From Acidobacteriota bacterium (GTDB lineage: Bacteria > Acidobacteriota > Terriglobia > Terriglobales > Acidobacteriaceae), in assembly GCA_021816455.1 (NCBI GenBank), contig JAKAXU010000020.1:1-52043 (forward strand): DNA of 52,043 bases. Reading direction: 5' to 3'. The stretch's first letter is position 1, and every line of letters starts with the position of its first letter. Shown here piece by piece: positions 35,094-43,806 of the stretch. The position numbers were made by a program, and so were the translations under genes. The notes under the pieces were generated by a model that ran no database searches, had not been told where the DNA came from, and saw only the letters and a program-made list of their open reading frames with translations.

Positions 35094-38000
35094 ATGTCAA
35101 CAGGTTCGTGCATACGTCTTCGCCCTCTTGTTTTTGTGTTGTTGATGCTGTTTTTGCAATTTCTATGGTTTGCTCCGATCGCCAGAGCCGAAAGCCCCAA
35201 CCAATCCACGCGCCATGCCGAAGCTGTTCGGCTGAACAATGACGGCGTAGCCTGGATGAACCAGCAAATGACAGAGCGTGCGGAAGCTGCGTTTGCTTCT
35301 GCTCGGCAAAAAGACAATGCGCTTCCACAGGCTGCGTTGAATGACGGAATCGCCCTGTTCTATTTACAGAAGATCGCGCAAGCAAAAGCAGCATTAGAAC
35401 ACGCAGCGGAACTGGATCCGAGCAATCCGCGCCCCTGGTACAACCTGGGCTTAGTACATCGCGCGGCAAACGAGCTGAATGCTGCTATTGCCAGCTTCGC
35501 ACATGCTGTTGCGCTGGATCCCGGCGATGCGGACTCATGGTATTTCGAAGGCGTCTGCTATCAGGACGAAAAACAGTATGGGCCTGCGATTGCTGCGTTC
35601 GAGAGGGCACTGTCCATAGAACCGCATCACGCTTCCTCTGAATTTGCCCTTGCGCGGGCACTCCAGCGTTCGGGAAAGCCGCAAGATGCCAGAGTTCACT
35701 TCCAACAATTCCAACACCTCACAATGAATAAGATTTCTTCGGCGCTTGGCCTTACATACGGCGACCAGGGAAGACTTTCAACGGCTGTTCCCGTTATCGA
35801 GCAATTGCAGCCGCGGCCGATGAATCCTGTGCATTTTGTCGCACGACCGCTGATGAGCAAAGAAAATCCAGAGAAGAATACAGCGGGAACTACGAACAGT
35901 GGTGGTGCCTGTCTGATGGATGTGGATGGGGACGGACTTTACGATCTGGTGTTGATGCAATCGGGCGAGAATGCGATTGAAGTGTTGAGAAATCGCGGCG
36001 ATGGCAGTTTCGAGAAAATGTCAGCCGCTAACCTCGGCCTCGCAATCAAGGGCGATGCTATTTCCTGCGCAGTCGGTGATTTTGACAGCGACGGAAGGGC
36101 TGACCTTGCAGTTGCCCTGGAAGACCGTGTGGCATTGTTTCACAACGAGGGAAATGGTCATTTTTCTGACGTCACAAAAGCTTCGGGAATTGTCCCGCTC
36201 AATCATCCGCGGGGAATGACTTTTGTGGATTACGATCATGACGGAGACCTTGATCTATTTATCACAGGATCACCTTTGCAAGCTGGCGGATCGTCGAACG
36301 TTCTGTGGCGGAACAACGGAAATAGGACATTTACCGACTGGACAACTCCGACCGGATTGCAAGGTTCAGGAACAACCCAACAGGTGACACTCTCGGACAT
36401 AAATAACGACCGGGCAGTTGACCTCGTTGTTGCAGGAGAAGGCGCTTCACCAACCATCTACTTTAATCCTCGCGAAGGGAGATACCGCCGTCAAAGTGTA
36501 TCGGAGGACGCTGCGCATCCGAACGTGACCGGTATGGCCATCTTTGATTTCAACAAGGATGGATGGATGGATATTGCAGTGACGCAATCCGGCTCACCGG
36601 GAATAGTTTTGTGGAAAAATATCGATGGTAATAAATTTGAGCGCGTGCCCATATCTCTTCCCGGCGCAATTCGCGCCTGGGGAATTACAGCCATCGACTT
36701 TGATAATGATGGCTGGATCGATCTGGCGGCAATTGTGGTGACTGCGCGCGGACCGCGGGTACATATCTTTCGCAATCAGGGAGGTGGTCACTTCGTAGAT
36801 GTCAGCCATGCTCTTGGCCTGGATCGGATTCCATTGAAAGCCCCTCGGGGATTGATCGCGATGGATGTGGATGGAGACGGAGATGCTGATCTGATCGTAA
36901 CCTCAGCAACAGCTCCGCCGATGCTTTTGCGCAACGATGGTGGAAATCTTAACCACTCGGTTCGATTACAGTTCAAAGGGCTTGCCGATAACAAGACAGC
37001 GATAGGAACAAAGGTCGAGGTGCTTTCGGAAGGCAACTGGCAGAAATGGGAAATAGCTGGCGGGGAAGGATACCTTACCCAAGCTGCGCCTGAGATTCTG
37101 GTTGGATTGGGGTCGGCAAAGTCCATCGAAATGGTGCGGATGTTATGGCCGACGGGGGTTCCACAGGATGAGATCAACGCGCCGGATTCGAGAACAATTC
37201 TGTACGCCGAAGCGGACCGCCGCGGCAGCTCCTGTCCTGTGGTTTTTGCTTGGAATGGCAAACACTACGGTTTGGTCACAGACAGCATTGGGGCTGCTGT
37301 TGTTGGTCACTGGTTTACTCCGCAACGAAGAAACATACCCGATCCGGATGAATGGATAAAAGTGGATGGTTCGCAGCTTGCGCCAGAGAAGGGACTGCTG
37401 AGTTTACGTTTCACTGAGCCGATGGAAGAGGTAAACTACATCGACCAATTACGATTGCGTGCCGTGGACCATCCTGACGATACCGAGGTGTATCCCGATG
37501 AGCGCTTCCTCGACAATCCTCCTTTTGCTTCGGGAAAAGTAATTGTCACCAGGAAGGCTCGCCTCCCGGAAGGTGCGTGGGGAGACAAGGGTGAAGATGT
37601 TCTAGCGGCTCTGAAAAATCGCGACCACCGCTTCGTCAACGACTTCAGCAAGCTATCTTATGAAGGTTTTGCAAAACCCCATGTGCTGACGTTAGACATT
37701 GGAACGCGCCAGCCTAAAGAGCCATTGCGTCTGTTACTGACCGGCTATGTGGATTACTTCAGCGCCAGCTCTCTATATTCTGCCTGGCAAGCTGGAATCA
37801 CTCCTGTATCGCCGTATGTCGAGGTTCAAATGCAGGATGGGTCGTGGAAGCGGATCGACCAGGAGATGGGCTTTCCCGCCGGTTTGGAGCGGACGATCGT
37901 CGTGGACCTCACGGGGAAAGTGCCTGAAGAACGCAGCCGAATTCGCATCGTCACGAATCTGCAGGTCTATTGGGATCAGGTGCTTGTCGATACAACCCCC

Positions 38001-38579
38001 TCGGAGGAAAGCAAGCTGCATATTACCGAAATACCGCTGGCTCATGCCATGCTGCAGTTTCATGGTTATCCAAAACAATTGGAAGGGCGCAATGCTGGAG
38101 ACTTGAACTACAACTATGACGAAGTGAGTCTCACCGGACCGTTTCAGCGACAGCGCGGAAGCTATACCCACTTCGGCGATGTAACGCCGTTGCTCACTCG
38201 TGTGGATAATCAGTTCGCCATATTTGGCAGCGGTGAGGAGATAGCAACGGAGTTTAATGCCAGCGCGCTGCCCCCCTTGCCGCCACATTGGAAGCGAGAC
38301 TATTTCTTTTATGCCAATGGCTTTGTCAAGGACATGGATTTCTATGATGCGTTGCCGTACACCGTGACCCAGCTTCCTTTTCATGGAATGAGTAAATATC
38401 CCTATCCTGCCGGAGAGTCCTTTCCATCTGATGCTCGATCCTTGGACTATCAGTTGAAGTGGAATGATCGATTCGATACTGGCGCTCCGAGTACAAGCTT
38501 CCGTTTCGACTACCGATATAGGCCTTCTACGCCAGCAGATACGACCGTTAATCGCGGCGATACGGGTGGGGCACGATGA
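35094..38579 (+). CDS. Giant secreted TPR - FG-GAP/VCBS - ASPIC/UnbV protein
   Basis: 1161 residues from ATG 35094. Order: signal peptide (about 1-33, LVFVLLMLFLQFLWFAPIARA); TPR units (about 35-215, NDGIALFYLQKIAQAKAALE, WYNLGLVHRAANELNAAIAS); FG-GAP/VCBS calcium-binding repeats (about 265-610, DVDGDGLYDLVL, DYDHDGDLDLFI, DFNKDGWMDIAV); an ASPIC/UnbV segment (about 620-690, GTKVEVLSEG, MLWPTGVPQDE); then about 460 residues with no family I recognise (GKHYGLVTDSIGAAVVG, LTGYVDYFSASSLYSAWQAG). TPRs inside an exported protein suggest binding of secreted partners. It overlaps the amidase start by 4 nt (ATGA). Its GC is well below that of the core. Confidence 0.85.
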   Translation: MSTGSCIRLRPLVFVLLMLFLQFLWFAPIARAESPNQSTRHAEAVRLNNDGVAWMNQQMTERAEAAFASARQKDNALPQAALNDGIALFYLQKIAQAKAALEHAAELDPSNPRPWYNLGLVHRAANELNAAIASFAHAVALDPGDADSWYFEGVCYQDEKQYGPAIAAFERALSIEPHHASSEFALARALQRSGKPQDARVHFQQFQHLTMNKISSALGLTYGDQGRLSTAVPVIEQLQPRPMNPVHFVARPLMSKENPEKNTAGTTNSGGACLMDVDGDGLYDLVLMQSGENAIEVLRNRGDGSFEKMSAANLGLAIKGDAISCAVGDFDSDGRADLAVALEDRVALFHNEGNGHFSDVTKASGIVPLNHPRGMTFVDYDHDGDLDLFITGSPLQAGGSSNVLWRNNGNRTFTDWTTPTGLQGSGTTQQVTLSDINNDRAVDLVVAGEGASPTIYFNPREGRYRRQSVSEDAAHPNVTGMAIFDFNKDGWMDIAVTQSGSPGIVLWKNIDGNKFERVPISLPGAIRAWGITAIDFDNDGWIDLAAIVVTARGPRVHIFRNQGGGHFVDVSHALGLDRIPLKAPRGLIAMDVDGDGDADLIVTSATAPPMLLRNDGGNLNHSVRLQFKGLADNKTAIGTKVEVLSEGNWQKWEIAGGEGYLTQAAPEILVGLGSAKSIEMVRMLWPTGVPQDEINAPDSRTILYAEADRRGSSCPVVFAWNGKHYGLVTDSIGAAVVGHWFTPQRRNIPDPDEWIKVDGSQLAPEKGLLSLRFTEPMEEVNYIDQLRLRAVDHPDDTEVYPDERFLDNPPFASGKVIVTRKARLPEGAWGDKGEDVLAALKNRDHRFVNDFSKLSYEGFAKPHVLTLDIGTRQPKEPLRLLLTGYVDYFSASSLYSAWQAGITPVSPYVEVQMQDGSWKRIDQEMGFPAGLERTIVVDLTGKVPEERSRIRIVTNLQVYWDQVLVDTTPSEESKLHITEIPLAHAMLQFHGYPKQLEGRNAGDLNYNYDEVSLTGPFQRQRGSYTHFGDVTPLLTRVDNQFAIFGSGEEIATEFNASALPPLPPHWKRDYFFYANGFVKDMDFYDALPYTVTQLPFHGMSKYPYPAGESFPSDARSLDYQLKWNDRFDTGAPSTSFRFDYRYRPSTPADTTVNRGDTGGAR

Positions 38580-39994
38580 GTTCGATTGTGCTCTCATCCG
38601 CATCGCAGCAGCTTAAGATGCTGCGGTCTGGTGCAATTTCAATTATGGAACTCGCGGAGGAGCATATTCTGCAGATTGTCAGGTTGGATCCGACGATCGG
38701 CGCTTTTGTTGATTTTGATGAGAACCGCGTACGTGCGCAGGCGATCGCTCTTCAACAGCAGGTCGTATCGGACAGCGCTTCCATCGGACCGTTGCATGGC
38801 TTGCCTGTAAGCATTAAATCTTCCATCGCTACGGCGGGCTATCGATGCGAGATCGGGAGTACGCTGTTTCGCGGACAGACTCCGGATACGGATGCAGAGG
38901 TTGTTGCTCGATTGCGTGGTGCCGGTGCGTTGATACTGGGCACGACGAATTGTCCAGAGTTCCTGATGGCTTACGAGACGGAGAATGCACTCCACGGGCG
39001 AACGCGGAATCCGTGGGATTTGGAGCGTACTGCGGGCGGTTCGAGCGGGGGAGAATCGGCGGCGATCGCTGCAGGCATGTCCGCTGCGGGGCTGGGCAGC
39101 GACAGCGGAGGATCGGTCCGATTGCCCGCTCATTTTACGGGTATCTGTTCGCTGAAACCGACCCCCGGACGAATTCCTGGACGCGGACACTTGCCACCTT
39201 GTCACGGACCATTCAGCGTGCTGGGAGCTATCGGGCCCATGGCGCGCACGATTCAGGATATAGAACTGATGTTTGAGACTCTCTCAGGACAGGATTTCAT
39301 CGACCCGGTGAGTTATCCATCTGCTATAAGGAATCCGACGGGGGTTGAATTGCGCTCGCGCACTATTGGGTATTTTGAAGAGGACGGATTGGTTCCGGTA
39401 ACGGAGGAAACGCGCAATGCTATTCAGGATGCAGTTCATGTTCTGAAACAGTCGGGATTTCATTTGGAGCCATTTCGTCCGCACGCGCTGGAATCCTTGC
39501 GGAAGCTTTGGTGGAGATGTTTTGTGCAGTGCGGAGCAATGTTGTATCAGCCGATAATTCGCGGGAGAAACGCGGAACTCAGTCCGATATTTCAGGAATT
39601 TCTGGAGATTGCACGGCTCAGTGGCGAGCTTGACGCGGTAGATATATTACATCTCTGGACGGATATGGATGTCGAGCGCGGCAGGATGCTGGATGAGATG
39701 CAACACTACTCCGTTCTGCTTTGTCCGGTAGCGAGTATCCCGGCATTTCGCCACGGAGAACGAAGTTGGGATATAGGAGGCAGTCAGGTAGCCTACCTTG
39801 ACGCGGTACGACATACACAGTGGTGGAATGTTCTGGGTGCTCCGGCAGCAGTTATCCCGATAAGACGTTCGACGGAAGGTTTGCCAATAGGGGTCCAGGT
39901 CGTAGCACGCCCGCATGAAGATGAAGTTGCACTCGGAATCGCGTCGGTACTGGATAGAGAGTTTGGATTTCAACCGCCTCCGATTGCTCTTTGA
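38576..39994 (+). CDS. Amidase-signature family hydrolase
   Basis: 472 residues. The Ser-cisSer-Lys triad is intact: Lys81 (LPVSIKSSI), cis-Ser156 (TAGGSSGGES) and the nucleophile Ser180 (GSDSGGSVRLPAHFTG). LGTTNCPEFLM and GPMARTIQDIELM are also typical. Family members hydrolyse amides (indole-acetamide, fatty amides, peptide amides) or form the GatA subunit; GatB/GatC are not adjacent and the sequence lacks nothing a stand-alone amidase needs. No signal peptide is apparent. It is translationally coupled to the giant TPR/FG-GAP gene, so the two may act on one process, but the substrate is unknown. Confidence 0.9.
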   Translation: MSSIVLSSASQQLKMLRSGAISIMELAEEHILQIVRLDPTIGAFVDFDENRVRAQAIALQQQVVSDSASIGPLHGLPVSIKSSIATAGYRCEIGSTLFRGQTPDTDAEVVARLRGAGALILGTTNCPEFLMAYETENALHGRTRNPWDLERTAGGSSGGESAAIAAGMSAAGLGSDSGGSVRLPAHFTGICSLKPTPGRIPGRGHLPPCHGPFSVLGAIGPMARTIQDIELMFETLSGQDFIDPVSYPSAIRNPTGVELRSRTIGYFEEDGLVPVTEETRNAIQDAVHVLKQSGFHLEPFRPHALESLRKLWWRCFVQCGAMLYQPIIRGRNAELSPIFQEFLEIARLSGELDAVDILHLWTDMDVERGRMLDEMQHYSVLLCPVASIPAFRHGERSWDIGGSQVAYLDAVRHTQWWNVLGAPAAVIPIRRSTEGLPIGVQVVARPHEDEVALGIASVLDREFGFQPPPIAL

Positions 39995-40050
39995 AGAGTC
40001 AGACGGAAGAATAGACTCATAGACTGGCTGGATGACTGCAGAAACAACGC

Positions 40051-42042
40051 TTACATCGGTGGTACGCCAGGCTCTCCATTTACTGCAAAAAACTGTTTTC
40101 CGAAGTGCTCGCCGGAAGCCAGTACAGAGCGAAGCCGATCGGGATTTGCCCCACTCTTCTGCTCTGCGAGTTTCAGTATCTTGAACGCTGCCTCCGGCGA
40201 GGTGCTGGCAGGCAGTCGAAAGACCCACGGTAGATTCGTCGAAGTCAACGTCCTGTCGTCTGCGATTGCGATGACTGGAACAAAACTCTTCAGTGCCAGT
40301 TGCGCCGACAGATGAGCGGCGTCACGGTCCAGGGCCACGATTGCCAGAGCATGCTGATCCATCAACGCCCTCACCAGTTCGGTTGCTGCCACTCCCCAGT
40401 TCTGTCCGCTGTCAATCGGCAGCAGTTTCCAGCTCGAGGGAATCGCGTCTGCCACCGACGCTCTGTGCGTCACCGCAGTTGCGTCTCGGCCAAAGACCAC
40501 CACGCGTATCGGCCCAGCAGGCGAATCATGTCTAGCAGGGCCAACAAAACTCACAGGAACCTCAGGCAGGTAGGCATAGGGTTTCGCTGGCTTTGCCGGG
40601 TCTGCGATTCCAGCGGAGGTTGACGGCGGTGTCTGCTTTATTTCGATTGGCTCCAGACGATAGGTAATCGCTCCGTCATGCACATGGCCCAGGTACATAG
40701 GGCTGACGTTCTTCAGGTTCGGATCGTAAACCATGTGTCCGGTCACCCCGTCATAGCTTCCAATCTGAGCCAGCGCGTCGTGAATCCGTGCGCGGTTCAA
40801 TCCTGCTTCGCAAATTGCGTCCAGCAACTGATTCATGGCGTCGTAGGCAAGCGAAGCAAACTGCTCCGGCTGCTCTCCAAACCGTTTTGCAAACCGGCTT
40901 TGGAACTCTGTCCAACGCGGATCCTTGCGCGTTGGATCGTAGGGAAAGACCGCTTCGAAGCCTTCTGCAGCTGGGCCAGCGTCTGCCAGCAGCGTAGGAC
41001 CAAGCGTGCGATAGCTTCCAAAGACGCGCTGCTTCATCCCCATCTTGCGCATCTGCTTCAGAATCATCGCTGCCGGGGCCTCATCTGTCCAAAGAACAAT
41101 CGCATCCGCACGGGAGGCTTGAATGACCCGCAGTTGTCGGGAAAAATCCGTAGTGCCAGGCATGAACTTCTGCTCAATCACCACCGGATGTCCCAGTCGA
41201 CGTGACGCATCACGAAACTTCGGTACGCCAAAACGGCCGTAGCGATTGTTCACGCGCAGCAAAGCTACCCGCTTCATTCCGAGTTCAGTGAATATCCTTC
41301 GGGCCAGCGTATACGACTGCACTCGATCATCCTGCAGATCGGTAAAGTACCAGGGGATATAAGTCTCCGGAATAGTGGGGTCCGTGGACGCCGAGTTTAC
41401 GATTGGAATCTCTGCGCGCAGAGCTACGCGCAGGGCGATATGCGTGGACTCGGAACTGATGGAGCCAAAGACAGCCCAATCCTTGTCGTCGTAGACCATC
41501 TTGACCATCTCATCGGAGGCCGAACCCCAGATTCCCGGGTCAGTAGGTCTAGTTTCACCGTAGACTGCGTTCGCCTGCCAGTTGTTGTAGTCGTTGTGCA
41601 ACATCAGTTTGAAGGGCTTTCCGCCATACCCACCCTGAGCATTGCGTTCCTCAACGGCTAACTGCGCGCCGTGCAACATGCGCAAGCCAAATACCTGTTC
41701 AGGATTATTTTCTATCGGTCCCAGAAAGCCAATTCGGACTTCGGTCAATCCTGTTGGCTCGGGCAGATCGCGACCCGCGCCGGAATATACATTGGGATGA
41801 ATATAGTTCAACGCATATGGAGTAGCGAACTTCGAAAAGGGCTGCAAATCCGCAGGCTCTCCCGCGTATGGAACCACTACGCGATCCGGAGGCGGCCCGG
41901 GAGGGTGCGCGCCACAAGCACACACCCTCTTCGAGGGAGTTCCGGTTTTTTCCTGGGCTGACAATCCAACTCCACAGCCAACCGCAAGCAATGTACCAAT
42001 GAGAAAACTATTGGAAACCAGCAACTGCCATTTTTGACGCAT
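40051..42042 (-). CDS. Type I periplasmic binding protein (Leu/Ile/Val-binding-like) with an extra C-terminal lobe
   Basis: 663 residues. Signal sequence with a possible, atypical lipobox (LAVGC, Cys23). The main LivJ-like fold covers about 100-480: VRIGFLGPIENNPEQVFGLR, GAQLAVEERNAQGGYGGKPF, DWAVFGSISSESTHIALRVA, FASLAYDAMNQLLDAI and YDGVTGHMVYDP. After a Pro-rich linker, residues about 510-650 (VVVFGRDATAV, LAIVALDRDAAHLSAQLALK) look like a partial repeat of a PBP lobe. No permease or ATPase gene is near, so a sensing or docking role is as likely as transport. Last gene of the minus-strand cluster, 88 nt after the Rid gene. Confidence 0.85.
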   Translation of the reverse strand: MRQKWQLLVSNSFLIGTLLAVGCGVGLSAQEKTGTPSKRVCACGAHPPGPPPDRVVVPYAGEPADLQPFSKFATPYALNYIHPNVYSGAGRDLPEPTGLTEVRIGFLGPIENNPEQVFGLRMLHGAQLAVEERNAQGGYGGKPFKLMLHNDYNNWQANAVYGETRPTDPGIWGSASDEMVKMVYDDKDWAVFGSISSESTHIALRVALRAEIPIVNSASTDPTIPETYIPWYFTDLQDDRVQSYTLARRIFTELGMKRVALLRVNNRYGRFGVPKFRDASRRLGHPVVIEQKFMPGTTDFSRQLRVIQASRADAIVLWTDEAPAAMILKQMRKMGMKQRVFGSYRTLGPTLLADAGPAAEGFEAVFPYDPTRKDPRWTEFQSRFAKRFGEQPEQFASLAYDAMNQLLDAICEAGLNRARIHDALAQIGSYDGVTGHMVYDPNLKNVSPMYLGHVHDGAITYRLEPIEIKQTPPSTSAGIADPAKPAKPYAYLPEVPVSFVGPARHDSPAGPIRVVVFGRDATAVTHRASVADAIPSSWKLLPIDSGQNWGVAATELVRALMDQHALAIVALDRDAAHLSAQLALKSFVPVIAIADDRTLTSTNLPWVFRLPASTSPEAAFKILKLAEQKSGANPDRLRSVLASGEHFGKQFFAVNGEPGVPPM

Positions 42043-42130
42043 GTCGGAGCTCCATCTTCAGGGCATAGGTCGGGCTGTCGGCAAGAGACGCTCCTCGATG
42101 CGGGCAGCAGCTAGAACTGAGGAGGCTGGA

Positions 42131-42619
42131 TCACTCTGTGGTTTTCGTTCGGAACATTGCAATCGCTTCGATTTCGACCAACAGTTCCGGGCGACAAAGC
42201 CCGGCCTGAATCCCAGTCGAAGCGGGCAGTGGGTCCAGGCCCTGCTCTTTGAAAAACTCCGTCCGAATGCGATTGAATTCGTCATAATCCCTGTCGATAT
42301 TCGGCAGATAGCAACTCGTGCGCACGATGTCGTGCCAGGTTGCTCCTTCCGCTTCCAGCAGCGCCGTTATGTTCTTGAAGGTTCGCCGCAACTGTGCTCC
42401 GAAGTCCCCTATATGCACACTCACACCCTGCTCGTCGATGCTTGCTGTGCCTGAAATCAGAAGAATCACCAAGCCATTCAGGTCGATGCGCATGCCGCGC
42501 GAAAACGAACTTGGCTTGGCGTAGTGATAAGCCTCATTCAGGACGCTGTGGTTGGTAATGGCGCGCTTCTGAATCGGCGCGTGAGCGATAGAATCGAGTA
42601 TTTCCGTCATGGCATTCAT
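42131..42619 (-). CDS. Rid-family (YjgF/YER057c/UK114) protein lacking the archetypal Arg
   Basis: 162 residues. The Rid/YjgF fold is seen in LVILLISGTASIDEQG, FKNITALLEAEGATWHDIVR, TSCYLPNIDRDYDEFNRI and VEIEAIAMFR. In enamine/imine deaminases of the RidA type the sequence P-A-R precedes the VE(I)EAIA strand; here it is P-A-S (Ser134), so the carboxylate-binding Arg is gone. That argues against classical RidA activity and for another Rid subgroup, which includes chorismate-acting enzymes and ligand binders. About 25 residues are added at the N-terminus. It sits in the DAHP synthase/cytochrome cluster, 110 nt after the Reg_prop gene. Confidence 0.8.
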   Translation of the reverse strand: MNAMTEILDSIAHAPIQKRAITNHSVLNEAYHYAKPSSFSRGMRIDLNGLVILLISGTASIDEQGVSVHIGDFGAQLRRTFKNITALLEAEGATWHDIVRTSCYLPNIDRDYDEFNRIRTEFFKEQGLDPLPASTGIQAGLCRPELLVEIEAIAMFRTKTTE

Positions 42620-42728
42620 CCAAATTTCTCCTTGTTATCACTGGTTGAAAATCATTTCTGCAAACAGGCGTTTTCTGTATCGCCTGCTCTCAGCAGGCAA
42701 AAACATCCCCGCCCAGCCTCGTGGCAAT

Positions 42729-43796
42729 TCACTTCGTCCTCAAACGAATTCCATGGCTAAGCCCCTTGGCTGTAGCCACCCAGATATCCTCTCCCTGAAA
42801 GTCGATTCCGAGAATGTAGTTATGCGCTGGAGCGGTAGTCACGGCAATTTGCGTAACCTTTCCCGTTACATCCCTTACTGTCATCTCCGGCCTGCCATCC
42901 TTGAGCGAAGGTCGATATACAGCCCAGTTGACGCCGTCGTAGTATGCCAAACCCTTGTCCGTGCAGAACCATGCATGGGTAGCGTCCACTCCTTTCACCA
43001 GATTGGTAAAGTCCGATGGAAGTCCGCTATCCTTCATCAGAAAGTTATGCCAGTAGCGTCCGTCGTAGCGACTGTCTCCCATGTAAGTTCCGATCCACAG
43101 AATCTTGTCTACATAACTCACCGAGGTTACGATTTCATGGATAAGTCCCTGATCCTTGAAGAGAACCATTTCATTTTCTCCGTCCGGATCGTCGTATTTG
43201 TCCCACCTGCCTGTTTTTTGATTCAGTTCAAGCACTCCGCTGCCCCATACCGCGTAGTAGACCTTTTCCGGCGTCGCCATCACGTTATAAGTCCATATCT
43301 CGTTCATGGGCGTGTTGCGGTCGTTGTAGAGCGTCCACTTCCCGGTACGGGTATTCAGTCGGCAACCGCCAGCGGCCGTTGCCACCCAGACGTTGTCTCC
43401 CTCAACGGAGAGTCCGTACACCACGTCATTGCTCAGCCCTGAGTTCAACTGCGTATAGCTGTCAATGCGCCCGGCGGAGACACGGCTTAACCCGCCCATC
43501 GTTCCCGCCCACAGGTCACCCGTGCGTCGATCCAGAGCCAGCGAGAGTACCGCGCGATGCGCCAGTCCATCGGCGGTTCCGTAAACCTTCCAGTGCTTGT
43601 TTTCGTAGAGTCCCAGGCCGTTTTCAGTGCCAACCCATACTCTGTCTCCGTCTACCAGAACTGCGTACACATGGTTATCTGGTAATCCGTTGGCCACAGT
43701 AAAGTTTTCAAACCGAAAGATCGGCATCTTTGGCACTGCGGCCATCGCCGCACTTACCAGCATGCTCATCAGGAAACACAGCAACAATTTTTTCAT
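42729..43796 (-). CDS. Secreted beta-propeller, two-component-regulator-propeller (Reg_prop) type
   Basis: 355 residues with a signal peptide (KLLLCFLMSMLVSAAMA). Repeating units of the ligand-sensor propeller follow: VANGLPDNHVYAVLVDGD and VWVGTENGLGLYENKHWKVY, then LDRRTGDLWAGTMGGLSRV, DNVWVATAAGGCRL, LWIGTYMGDSRYDG and DIWVATAKGLSHG. Such propellers usually form the periplasmic sensor of hybrid histidine kinases; here no kinase or TM domain is attached, so it is a free periplasmic or surface protein. AGAGG 6 nt before ATG; it begins 10 nt after the stop of the propeller-cytochrome gene, so it is co-transcribed. Confidence 0.83.
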   Translation of the reverse strand: MKKLLLCFLMSMLVSAAMAAVPKMPIFRFENFTVANGLPDNHVYAVLVDGDRVWVGTENGLGLYENKHWKVYGTADGLAHRAVLSLALDRRTGDLWAGTMGGLSRVSAGRIDSYTQLNSGLSNDVVYGLSVEGDNVWVATAAGGCRLNTRTGKWTLYNDRNTPMNEIWTYNVMATPEKVYYAVWGSGVLELNQKTGRWDKYDDPDGENEMVLFKDQGLIHEIVTSVSYVDKILWIGTYMGDSRYDGRYWHNFLMKDSGLPSDFTNLVKGVDATHAWFCTDKGLAYYDGVNWAVYRPSLKDGRPEMTVRDVTGKVTQIAVTTAPAHNYILGIDFQGEDIWVATAKGLSHGIRLRTK

Positions 43797-43806
43797 CGTG
43801 TTCCTC

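Noticed and set aside
39995..40050. Terminator between the convergent amidase and binding-protein genes
   Set aside because: Only a 5-bp stem with a 2-nt loop overlapping the amidase stop could be drawn, which is not convincing.
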